Assembly: GCA_031284445.1 (NCBI GenBank) | Contig: JAISZW010000135.1 | Location: forward strand, 1 to 8,010 | Direction of reading: 5' to 3' | From: Candidatus Methanovirga basalitermitum | GTDB lineage: Archaea > Methanobacteriota > Methanobacteria > Methanobacteriales > Methanobacteriaceae | Length of the DNA stretch: 8,010 bases | In this document: positions 1 through 5,068 of the stretch, in pieces | Numbering within the stretch: position 1 is the first letter of the stretch | How the letters are laid out: every line of letters begins with the position of its first letter | Program-made: the position numbers and the translations under genes | Notes under the pieces: model-generated | What the model saw: the letters and a program-made list of their open reading frames with translations, nothing else | Database searches by the model: none | Told to the model about the DNA's origin: nothing

Positions 1-233
1 TTATTCTACTATCTGCTTGCTTATCTAAACTGTCTTTGGAGTTGGTGACACTTGTAGAATCGTTACTGAAAGGTATGTTTACTGCTATATCTTTCTTTGC
101 TTGTTGGTAAGCTAATTTCATAGCATGTATACTATTCCATGCTCTGTTACTAAACCTAAAACATTTACTAAAAAACTCTTCATGTTCTTTTTTAGGATAT
201 ATCCGTCTTACTCTACCTTGTATAACTTTTCAT
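1..233 (-). pseudogene. TnpB-like transposase N-terminus, partial and frameshifted
   Basis: An open frame runs on the minus strand from position 226 to the left edge without a stop. It reads VIQGRVRRIYPKKEHEEF and continues SKCFRFSNRAWNSIHAMKLA. The R-R-I-Y-P-x-K-E-x-E-E-F pattern followed by an R-A-W-N helix resembles the N-terminal helix-turn-helix domain of IS200/IS605 OrfB/TnpB proteins. The only sensible start is the ATG at 233-231, preceded by a perfect ribosome binding site, but that ATG is one base out of frame: ATG-AAAA-GTT would need to be ATG-AAA-GTT. One extra A in the A run therefore explains the lost start. The downstream part beyond the window is unseen. TnpB family assignment is moderately supported; it could be another OrfB-like protein. 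Confidence 0.5.
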
Positions 234-246
234 GATTATCACCTCC
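231..246 (-). promoter_or_regulatory. Strong ribosome binding site before a frameshifted start
   Basis: The minus strand reads GGAGGTGAT (246-238) five to seven bases before ATG (233-231). It is fully complementary to the archaeal 16S rRNA 3' end. It shows where translation of the truncated TnpB-like frame used to begin, even though that ATG is now out of frame. A second purine-rich stretch (GGGGGAGG) lies a little further upstream. Confidence 0.75.
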
Positions 247-304
247 TTTACTACTAATTCCTCCCCCTACTAAAGTAAAGGGATTCCTTAGCTATTTATG
301 TTGA

Positions 305-345
305 GGATGTAAAGTTTGTGGAGTTTTTCTAAAATTTTTATAACT
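305..345 (+). repeat. TGTGGAGTTTTT-type repeat, copy 1
   Basis: Contains TTTGTGGAGTTTTTCTAAAA followed by a T/A tract. It shares TGTGGAGTTTTTCT with the copy near 2033-2060 and with the arms of the inverted element at 2898-2995. It lies between the truncated TnpB-like frame and the 3' end of the tnpB pseudogene, just outside the element's right-end hairpin. Function unknown. Confidence 0.6.
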
Positions 346-363
346 TGCTTACAAAAAATTCAG

Positions 364-392
364 CTATGGATAAAACGAGTTTATATCCATAG
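364..392 (-). repeat. Right-end hairpin of the IS200/IS605-type element
   Basis: Inverted repeat with arms CTATGGATA (364-372) and TATCCATAG (384-392) around a short loop. It lies at and just beyond the 3' end of the tnpB pseudogene, where IS200/IS605 elements carry a subterminal hairpin and where the guide (omega) RNA scaffold is encoded. The stem nearly repeats the hairpin at 1609-1628 upstream of tnpB, which supports pairing them as the two element ends. Confidence 0.6.
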
Positions 393-555
393 ATTCAGTC
401 TCTAAACCGATTCCTAATCCATTAACTTGTGTTAGTTTTACCAAAGGCAACCTCCGTTGCACCAGCGGTTCTAATGTTAATAGCTGTATTAACATCCCTA
501 TCATGAATAGTATGACATTTAGGACAAATCCAGCTTCTAACACCTAATCCAAGAC

Positions 556-593
556 TTTCTTTATCATATCCACATTTCTTTATCATATCCACA
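556..593. repeat. Perfect 19-bp tandem duplication breaking tnpB
   Basis: The unit tttctttatcatatccaca occurs twice head to tail, 556-574 and 575-593, with no mismatch. Because 19 is not a multiple of three it shifts the frame inside the zinc ribbon. Removing one copy joins KICHKCGYDKE directly to SLGLGVRSWICPKC in one frame, restoring both CxxC pairs. Confidence 0.95.
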
Positions 594-1608
594 TTTATGA
601 CAAATCTTAGAAGTATATTTCTCATCCACAACTTTAAATTCTTTACCATGCCAGTTAGATTTATACTCTATCTGCCTCTTTATCTCAAACCAATGTTGAT
701 CTGCTGTAGTTTTAGCCAATTTCTTATTTTTAAGTCCTAATTGACTATTAACATTACCTACAAATATTTTATCATATTTTGATATAATTTCAATTGTGAT
801 TTTATGCATTGTATCGTTAATTTGGTTTTTCTTTTTAGAATAGGTTTTATTTAACTTACCCTTCGTTTTAAACCAATTCTTACCATTTTTAACTCTACAA
901 CTTAAAATCTGATTCAATCTTGCTATTTTATCATCCAATTCCTTAAGCAGTATTTTGCCACTCTTAGAACCATCTGATAATGTCATAGAATCTTTCAATC
1001 CTAAATCAATACCCACTATTTTACCAGTTTTAGGCTTACTTGTGACTATTGATTTAGAAACATTAATTGATATGTACCATTTACCATTTTCACAACTTAT
1101 GGTAGAATCTGATATATTACCCTCTATTACAACTATATTTCATTTTAATTAATGATTTAAGTTTAGGTATTTTCAATTTACCATCTATTATTAATATTTC
1201 TTATACTAAATGATTGTACTGTATTTTTCCTTGATTTAAATTTAACAAATCCAAAACCAGATTTAATGGTGTTTAACATAGCTTGTCCAAATATTTTAGC
1301 AGTATTTTGAATATTTGTAGCATCAACATCATTTAATGTATCAAAACAATCTTTAAGCTTTTTAGAATATTTTATACAACTATACTTATTGAACGGATTG
1401 AAGTCAATACTATTACCATAGCAAGGATACTTATATTGGAAATCACTCATACCTTTCAATTGATTAAATACAAATCTTGTAGCACCAATATTTCTAAACA
1501 AATACTGTTCCTGTTTAAAATCTGGATATATCCTATATTTATATGATTTATTTACTTCTTTTTCCATTCTTTCACCCCCTCATATACAACTAATATACAT
1601 GAATTCAT

Positions 1609-1628
1609 CTACGGATTATCATCCATAG
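1609..1628 (-). repeat. Left-end hairpin of the IS200/IS605-type element
   Basis: ctacggattatcatccatag: arms CTACGGAT and ATCCATAG with a TATC loop and one wobble pair, 41 bp upstream of the tnpB start. On the minus strand it begins CTATGGATGATAA, matching CTATGGATATAA at the other end of the element. Subterminal hairpins like this are the recognition sites of the Y1 transposase in this family. Confidence 0.6.
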
Positions 1629-1644
1629 CATTTTTCAGGGTTCA

Positions 1645-1666
1645 TGATAAAAAAAAGAAGAAAGTA
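1645..1666 (-). terminator. Oligo-T terminator after the histone gene
   Basis: On the minus strand a run of eight T (complement of 1649-1656), preceded by CTTTCTTC, starts about 13 bases after the histone stop codon. Archaeal RNA polymerase stops at such T runs without needing a hairpin. Confidence 0.6.
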
Positions 1667-1678
1667 AATGTTAAATGA

Positions 1679-1903
1679 TTAACATTTACATTTTTGTGAT
1701 TCAACAGCTAATTTAACATCTTCAGCCTTTACAGTCTTACGACCAGTATGTTTTGCATAGGAAACAGCTTTTTCTGCTATTGTAGTAGCATATCTTTCTA
1801 ATGCTTCAACTAAAGCTTTTTTTGCTTCATCACTTATTCTTTCAGCACCAGCATTTTTGACTATTCTTGCAACAGGTGCAATTGGTATTTCAGTTTTCAC
1901 CAT
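1679..1903 (-). CDS. Archaeal histone
   Basis: A DNA-packaging histone-fold protein of 74 residues that forms dimers and longer stacks wrapping DNA in the nucleoid. It closely resembles the HMfA/HMfB family: IPIAPVARIVKNAGAERIS makes helix 1 and loop 1, about residues 20-50 make the long central helix, GRKTV is the conserved loop-2 DNA contact, and KAEDVKLAVES is helix 3. The start is taken at ATG 1903, seven codons inside the longest frame, because it is preceded by GGAG (1917-1914) about ten bases away and because family members begin there. The tail after helix 3 reads QKCKC; two cysteines there are unusual, since most archaeal histones end in a short basic tail without Cys. It has its own promoter and terminator, so it is probably transcribed alone. 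Confidence 0.95.
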   Translation of the reverse strand: MVKTEIPIAPVARIVKNAGAERISDEAKKALVEALERYATTIAEKAVSYAKHTGRKTVKAEDVKLAVESQKCKC

Positions 1904-1960
1904 AATTTCACATCTCCACATCTTTATATAAAATATTCTTTTATTTCATTTAATAATAAG

Positions 1961-1976
1961 CATTATATACACTTTT
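1961..1976 (-). promoter_or_regulatory. Histone promoter (BRE/TATA)
   Basis: The minus strand reads AAAAGTGTATATAATG, a purine-rich BRE followed by a TATA box, about 58 bases before the histone ATG. Initiation would be expected some 25 bases downstream, giving a leader of roughly 35 bases that includes the GGAG ribosome binding site. The same AAAAGTRTATAA layout recurs before the two SemiSWEET-like genes. Confidence 0.65.
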
Positions 1977-2032
1977 GCTTACTATCAAAAAATTACTTAG
2001 TAACTCATTATATTTAAATGTATCTCTTAATG

Positions 2033-2060
2033 GAGCCTGTAAAAAATTGTGGAGTTTTTC
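2033..2060 (+). repeat. TGTGGAGTTTTT-type repeat, copy 2
   Basis: Reads GAGCCTGTAAAAAATTGTGG then AGTTTTTC. Its first 20 or so bases are identical to the left arm of the inverted element at 2898. It is a single arm here; no matching opposite arm is seen nearby. It lies upstream of the histone promoter and is a direct repeat of copy 1 at 305, so the two bracket the tnpB element plus histone gene. Confidence 0.65.
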
Positions 2061-2113
2061 TTTATATTGCTTCATCCCATGAATAACGCAAAATACTCTA
2101 ATAAATCATTACT

Positions 2114-2160
2114 AAAAATCTTCGATTTTCATAATTACAAAAATCTTCGATTTTTGGTAA
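2114..2160. repeat. Pair of AAAATC-TTC-GATTTT hairpins
   Basis: Two hairpins, AAAATC-TTC-GATTTT, have centres near 2122 and 2147. The second is enlarged by AATTAC and GTAATT outside it. The block is nearly repeated at 7411-7457, including the AATTACA spacer, so it is a dispersed repeat unit. It overlaps the end of a decayed reading frame (stop at 2135). Confidence 0.75.
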
Positions 2161-2459
2161 TTGTCTTAAATTTACTTTTATTTTCTGATTTCTTAGTCTT
2201 ACTATAGTGTTGTTCTGCTTGATTCGATGTTTTAGGTATAAAAATTATCAACAGTAAAATTGTAAGGCTTTCAAAATTTATACTCTATTAAATAATCGCA
2301 CAACTGACATTTTAGTAATTATAATCATTATTAGTATCTTTTAAATAACCTTTTTTTACTTTCTCTCTGCAATATTCATGAAATATGCACCTTTGATGAT
2401 GTTAACCCTAAAAATTCTTCAGCTACTTTTTTTTCATTGTCTTTAAATATGATAGTGTT
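2135..2459 (-). pseudogene. Decayed gene remnant, possibly a transposase
   Basis: Two coding-like stretches lie on the minus strand. The first (2459-2376) reads FKDNEKKVAEEFLGLTSSKV before a stop; it looks like a helix-turn-helix (A-E-E-F-L-G-L-T-S-S-K-V) and continues after the stop as ILQRESKKRLFKRY. The second (2284-2135) is an open frame of 49 codons without a start, containing IPKTSNQAEQHYSKTKK and ending inside a hairpin repeat. A P-K-T-S-N-x-A-E-Q-x-(Y/F) stretch near the end is the sort of sequence seen in DDE transposases, but I cannot name the family. Several stops and frame changes separate the pieces. It could also be two unrelated relics. Confidence 0.35.
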
Positions 2460-2495
2460 AAATTATCAAATGTTATTTTACAGATGAAATTTTTA

Positions 2496-2831
2496 TCAAA
2501 ACTTTTTTAATTCTTCCTTAAGATATTCCTCAGCACTTTTTTTTGCTAAATATTTTTTGTATGAAAAGTAAAGAATTAAAAACAGAATAATAGGAGTAAA
2601 TATTGATCCTAAAGTGTTGGGTAAAATTATAAAGATATCTCCCTTTAAAAACCCATAGCTTGCCCAGCTTAAGTTATTGAATTCCATGAAAATAAGCATG
2701 ATTGGATTTATTCCTTCATGTGTTTGATTATTCCACATGTCTCTAATTTGAAATGTCATTGATAGATTTAAAAGTACTGCAATAAGTGATGCAAGACTTC
2801 CTATCAACTCTGTAATATTTGAAAATTCCAC
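2496..2831 (-). CDS. SemiSWEET-like small membrane transporter, copy A
   Basis: A 111-residue membrane protein with three hydrophobic segments (about 8-28, 43-60 and 66-91), the size and layout of SemiSWEET (MtN3/PQ-loop) sugar transporters, which work as dimers. After segment 1 comes IRDMWNNQTHEGINPIM, matching the family's K/R-T-K-x-T-x-G-I-S loop. W56 and N72 fit the Trp and Asn that line the sugar site in characterised SemiSWEETs. The usual Pro-Gln pair at the end of segment 1 is replaced by Phe-Gln. The last 20 residues are a charged, Lys/Glu-rich tail, longer than in typical members. The start is GTG at 2831: no in-frame ATG is available upstream, and GTTGATAAT precedes it exactly as in copy B. 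It is about 61% identical to copy B upstream, so the pair arose by tandem duplication. The substrate cannot be told from sequence. Confidence 0.8.
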   Translation of the reverse strand: MEFSNITELIGSLASLIAVLLNLSMTFQIRDMWNNQTHEGINPIMLIFMEFNNLSWASYGFLKGDIFIILPNTLGSIFTPIILFLILYFSYKKYLAKKSAEEYLKEELKKF

Positions 2832-2873
2832 ATTATCAACTCATACAATAGTCATCATTTATTATATCATTTC

Positions 2874-2887
2874 ATTTATATACTTTT
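2874..2887 (-). promoter_or_regulatory. Promoter of SemiSWEET copy A
   Basis: The minus strand reads AAAAGTATATAAAT (BRE plus TATA) with its 3' end 43 bases before the GTG start, predicting a leader of only about 20 bases. The element and flanks (TTATATACTTTTGG on the plus strand) are shared with the promoter at 3752-3765. Confidence 0.65.
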
Positions 2888-2897
2888 GGGAAAAATC

Positions 2898-2995
2898 GAG
2901 CCTGTAAAAAATTGTGGAGTTATTTGGAAAAATTTACTTTTATTTATAAATAAATTTGAAAATTTTAGAAAAACTCCACAAAAATTTACACCCTC
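2898..2995. repeat. MITE-like inverted element made of two TGTGGAGTTTTT arms
   Basis: The left arm, 2898-2935, begins GAGCCTGTAAAAAATTGTGG. The right arm, about 2957-2995, is its imperfect inverse (AAACTCCACAAAAATTTACA then CCCTC). The arms enclose an AT-rich centre, so the whole 98 bp can fold into one long hairpin. The outermost 11 bases match at 9 positions. No coding frame. It ends about 10 bp upstream of the copy A promoter's BRE. Size and terminal inverted repeats fit a miniature non-autonomous element; no target duplication was identified. Confidence 0.6.
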
Positions 2996-3005
2996 AAAAT
3001 AGTTG

Positions 3006-3027
3006 CTGTAAAGTTTTGATTTTACAG
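3006..3027. repeat. Small inverted repeat
   Basis: CTGTAAA (3006-3012) and TTTACAG (3021-3027) around an 8-base loop. It lies in the 250-bp gap between the inverted element and SemiSWEET copy B. No T run follows on the minus strand, so a terminator role is not supported. Confidence 0.4.
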
Positions 3028-3122
3028 TACCAAAATTAGGACACCACTAAAAGACTTAGTACAAATAAATGACCCTTAAGAAATATCTACAAAAATAAAA
3101 AGATTAAAGTAACATTCAAAAA

Positions 3123-3136
3123 ACACACACACACAC
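3123..3136 (+). repeat. (AC)7 microsatellite
   Basis: Seven AC dinucleotides in the intergenic stretch downstream of SemiSWEET copy B. Such a tract is prone to slippage, but it sits outside any gene. Confidence 0.85.
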
Positions 3137-3149
3137 AATGAACATCATA

Positions 3150-3166
3150 AATAGTAAAAAAAAACT
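3150..3166 (-). terminator. Oligo-T terminator after SemiSWEET copy B
   Basis: Complement of nine A (3156-3164) gives a T9 run on the minus strand. It lies about 20 bases after the second stop codon at 3183, so a transcript covering the in-frame extension would still end here. Confidence 0.55.
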
Positions 3167-3182
3167 TTAGCTACCTCATGAA

Positions 3183-3242
3183 CTATTTTTCAATCAAATC
3201 TTCAGACTCGTTTTCAGAATTCAAGTTAATATCTTCATCAGT
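3183..3242 (-). other. In-frame acidic extension after the stop of SemiSWEET copy B
   Basis: Immediately after the TAA at 3245-3243 the same frame stays open for 19 codons, TDEDINLNSENESEDLIEK, and then ends in TAG at 3185-3183. It is strongly acidic, like a natural continuation of the preceding FEEELK. One base change (AAA or GAA to TAA) would explain the stop. It may equally be chance in AT-rich DNA, or rare readthrough. Confidence 0.4.
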
Positions 3243-3572
3243 TTACTTTAATTCTTCTTCAAAATAATTCTTATCATTTTCTATTTCTAATTGTTTCTTA
3301 TATGAGAAGTAAATAATTAAAAACAGGATAATGGGAACAATTATTGTTCCTAAAAAGTTGGGTATGATCATGATAAGATCATCTCTTAAAAATCCATACA
3401 TTGTCCAGAAAATATCATTTAACATCAAAAAAAGTGTCATGATTGGATTTATTCCTTCATGTGTTTGATTATTCCACATGTCTCTAACCTGTAGTATCAT
3501 CGCTAAATTTAAAAGTACTGAAAAGATTGATGCAGCCCATCCTATCAACCCTAAAATATTAGAAAACTCCAC
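3243..3572 (-). CDS. SemiSWEET-like small membrane transporter, copy B
   Basis: A 109-residue paralogue of copy A with the same three hydrophobic segments and the same loop RDMWNNQTHEGINPIM, identical over 16 residues. W56 and N72 again fit the sugar-site Trp and Asn, and Leu-Gln stands where most relatives have Pro-Gln. Differences cluster in the membrane segments and the C-terminal tail (KKQLEIENDKNYFEEELK), which suggests that the loop is the part held fixed. The start is GTG at 3572, preceded by GTTGATAAT as in copy A. The matching promoter lies about 180 bases upstream rather than 43, with roughly 140 bp of extra sequence in the leader. It lies downstream of cdc6 with its own promoter directly after the cdc6 terminator. 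Confidence 0.8.
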   Translation of the reverse strand: MEFSNILGLIGWAASIFSVLLNLAMILQVRDMWNNQTHEGINPIMTLFLMLNDIFWTMYGFLRDDLIMIIPNFLGTIIVPIILFLIIYFSYKKQLEIENDKNYFEEELK

Positions 3573-3576
3573 ATTA

Positions 3577-3660
3577 TCAACCTATGCTTTTCTTAACTTT
3601 TGTAACATATCCATATCTACAATATTCATTAGAATCTCTTGAATTATGAATTAAAGACAT
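3577..3660 (-). CDS. Possible 27-codon upstream reading frame in the copy B leader
   Basis: ATG at 3660 opens a frame reading MSLIHNSRDSNEYCRYGYVT then KVKKSIG, with a stop four bases before the GTG of SemiSWEET copy B. A second small frame overlaps it in another phase (MNIVDMDMLQKLRKA, ending about 12 bases before the GTG). Both lie between the promoter and the gene and could be leader peptides, or one could be the relic of a gene that brought in the extra 140 bp. No clear ribosome binding site is seen before either. Not recognised. Confidence 0.25.
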   Translation of the reverse strand: MSLIHNSRDSNEYCRYGYVTKVKKSIG

Positions 3661-3751
3661 CAATGACTTTAAAATAATTTCATTGAATGTTAAAAATGTT
3701 TGGTAAAAGTAAAATAATATATATAGTAATCATAACTTATTATCATATTTC

Positions 3752-3765
3752 AGTTATATACTTTT
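3752..3765 (-). promoter_or_regulatory. Promoter of SemiSWEET copy B
   Basis: The minus strand reads AAAAGTATATAACT, almost the same as the copy A promoter, with similar sequence continuing towards the gene (TATCAT, AGT-ATCAT). The distance to the GTG start is about 180 bases, so the predicted leader is about 155 bases. Confidence 0.55.
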
Positions 3766-3790
3766 GGAAAAAATAAGATTTTATAAAAAA
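3766..3790 (-). terminator. Oligo-T terminator after cdc6
   Basis: Two T6 runs on the minus strand (complements of 3785-3790 and 3768-3773) lie shortly after the cdc6 stop and directly before the copy B promoter, so the two transcription units are separated with almost no spare sequence. Confidence 0.5.
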
Positions 3791-3801
3791 TGACTCTTTT
3801 A

Positions 3802-4920
3802 TTATAAATGACATTTATTTATATCCTCAACACTAAACCTCAAAATAATTTGTCTTGAATTACCTCTTGTTCCCTTACCAGTGAATTTAATATCAATTAA
3901 TCTTAAAAATTCTAATTTATCTAAGATACTATTAAACTTATGATATTTTAACCCTGTTTTTTTATTAAAATCATCAAAAAGATTTTTTGCATTTAAAACT
4001 TTATCTTCTCTAGCTATTAATCTTATAAGTTCCATTTCATCCTCACTCAATGATTTTAAACTCTGTTTTAGATTAAAAGAAATATTTTTAGCTATTGCTT
4101 CATCAACATGCTCATCTTCAATATACCTACTACCATTAGATTCTGCAATATTTCCAGCGACTTTCAGAAGATTAATACCCACTCTCAAATCTCCACTTTC
4201 ATATGTATGATTAGTTATATCATCAAGTAATTCATCAGAGATAACATTAGTATAAAAACCAGAGTTAACTCTATCTAAAAGAATATCGTAGATTTCATTG
4301 TAAGAATATGGTGGAAATAGAATTTCATGAGGAGAAAAAACTGTGTCTACATTTTTCTCTAATTTAAATCTAAATTCAATATCTGATAAAATTGCAAACA
4401 CTCCAGTTTTAACATCATCGTACTCTTCATTAACCCTCAATAAATCATAAAAAATTTTATTAACATCTACTTCATTTAGTAAATAATTAATATCATCAAA
4501 AGCAACTATCAAACTAAGTTTTTTCTTCTTCAACTGTTCAGCAATTATTTGGTATAATTTTGTAAGAGATAAGCCAGAAACAGGAGGTTCAATTCCCACA
4601 ACCTCCTTGTGAATTTTAGAGAATATACCATATAAAGTGTTGTGTAGTTGACAATTAATATAACAGCAAACTACATCATCTTTATTTCCTTCAACTATTT
4701 CAAATATTTTCTTAATTGCTGTTGTTTTACCCGTTGCACATTGACCCAATATAACTGCATTTATTGGTCTTGAATTTTTGAATATAGGTCTTATTGCAAT
4801 CGCTAAGCCTTCCATTTGATCTTCTCTAAAGTTGTAGTTTGAAGGTAAATAATCTAAATCAAAAACATTTAAATTTTTGAATAAAGTCTCACCAGCAAAT
4901 AATATATTTTCAATTTCCAT
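3802..4920 (-). CDS. cdc6: Orc1/Cdc6 replication initiator
   Basis: An AAA+ ATPase of 372 residues that in archaea binds origin repeats and helps load the MCM helicase. Walker A is GQCATGKT (59-66) and Walker B is LIVAFDD (137-143). The sensor-1 region is FAILSD (175-180), followed by the Cdc6 signature FPPYSYNEIYDILLDRV (202-218). Sensor 2 is SGDLRVGINLL with Arg 246. A winged-helix domain covers about 288-365 (EMELIRLIA...FNSILDKLEFLRLIDIKF). Three motifs are off-consensus: Walker A has Cys-Ala where GPPGTGKT-type proteins have Pro-Gly, Walker B has Asp-Asp for Asp-Glu, and sensor 1 has Ser for the usual Asn. This may mark a divergent Cdc6-2-like paralogue. The start ATG 4920 sits 33 bases from a TATA-like box inside a repeat array; no strong ribosome binding site is visible (TGATAGT), fitting a short leader. 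A 3-kb gene-poor stretch lies upstream. Confidence 0.92.
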   Translation of the reverse strand: MEIENILFAGETLFKNLNVFDLDYLPSNYNFREDQMEGLAIAIRPIFKNSRPINAVILGQCATGKTTAIKKIFEIVEGNKDDVVCCYINCQLHNTLYGIFSKIHKEVVGIEPPVSGLSLTKLYQIIAEQLKKKKLSLIVAFDDINYLLNEVDVNKIFYDLLRVNEEYDDVKTGVFAILSDIEFRFKLEKNVDTVFSPHEILFPPYSYNEIYDILLDRVNSGFYTNVISDELLDDITNHTYESGDLRVGINLLKVAGNIAESNGSRYIEDEHVDEAIAKNISFNLKQSLKSLSEDEMELIRLIAREDKVLNAKNLFDDFNKKTGLKYHKFNSILDKLEFLRLIDIKFTGKGTRGNSRQIILRFSVEDINKCHL

Positions 4921-4951
4921 ACTATCATTTTTTATCTAAACTCATATTAAT

Positions 4952-4961
4952 AATTTATAAA
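4952..4961 (-). promoter_or_regulatory. Likely cdc6 TATA box
   Basis: The minus strand reads TTATTTATAAAT about 33 bases before the cdc6 ATG, which would place initiation roughly 10 bases upstream of the ATG. The box is part of the first upstream direct repeat, and further copies of TTTATAAATAATAA lie in the later repeats, so the exact promoter is uncertain. Confidence 0.45.
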
Positions 4962-5050
4962 TAATAAAAAATCAAAGATTTTATAAATAATAAAAAATCA
5001 GAGATTTTTAAACTTATAAAATCAAAGATTTTATAAATAATAAAAAATCA
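4954..5050. repeat. Direct repeats with AAAATC-NNN-GATTTT hairpins upstream of cdc6
   Basis: The unit of about 26 bp, TTTATAAATAATAAAAAATC plus A(A/G)AGATT, begins at 4954 and 4980. A shorter unit at 5014 lacks the ATAATAA part, and another at 5030 is cut off at 5050. Each full unit carries a hairpin: AAAATC-AAA-GATTTT centred at 4975, AAAAATC-AGA-GATTTTT at 5001 and AAAATC-AAA-GATTTT at 5025. The fourth hairpin is broken exactly where the IS1-like element starts. The location next to cdc6 fits an autoregulatory or origin-related site, but the motif is not an ORB that I recognise. Confidence 0.75.
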
Positions 5051-5068
5051 GGGCGGTGACCCTTTTAA

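Larger units (their letters stand above)
364..1567 (-). pseudogene. tnpB: tnpB, RNA-guided nuclease of IS200/IS605 family, multiply frameshifted
   Basis: The pieces, in order on the minus strand, are as follows. First is an N-terminal helix-turn-helix/wedge part from ATG 1567 (YKYRIYPDFKQEQYLF...GFVKFKSRKN), stopping at 1178. Second is a short piece, 1200-1120, reading GKLKIPKLKSLIKMKYS. Third is a frame open from about 1139 reading ISDSTISCENGKWYISINV and on into the RuvC-I motif GIDLGLKD (Asp at 1007-1005), ending in KICHKCGYDKE. Last is the zinc ribbon and RuvC-III part, SWICPKCHTIHDRDVNTA (Asp at 496-494), to a stop at 422. At least three frame changes are needed: near 1181-1205, near 1117-1142 and at 556-593. 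A further frame from 423 to 367 (GLGIGLETESMDINSFYP) may be the original C-terminus, implying a fourth. Without these breaks the length, about 380-400 residues, is normal for TnpB. The usual RuvC-II Glu position reads VGNVN. Confidence 0.88.
364..1628 (-). mobile_element. IS200/IS605-type (IS1341-like) insertion element, decayed
   Basis: A broken tnpB flanked by matching hairpins at 364-392 and 1609-1628. No tnpA (Y1 transposase) is visible, so this is a tnpB-only IS1341-like element or a remnant that lost tnpA. The coordinates mark the hairpins; the true cleavage sites probably lie somewhat further out and cannot be placed without related copies. Such elements move as single strands and leave no target duplication, and their TnpB is an RNA-guided nuclease. 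This copy cannot make an intact TnpB. Confidence 0.7.

Noticed and set aside
422..1016. Two overlapping minus-strand frames as separate genes
   Set aside because: They are pieces of one tnpB split by a 19-bp tandem duplication; both carry part of the same zinc ribbon.
955..1152. Open frame of 65 codons on the plus strand
   Set aside because: Antisense to the RuvC-I part of tnpB, which explains the open frame.
1904..1921. Upstream ATG at 1921 as the histone start
   Set aside because: It would add MWRCEI, unlike histones, and would place the clear GGAG ribosome binding site inside the coding region.
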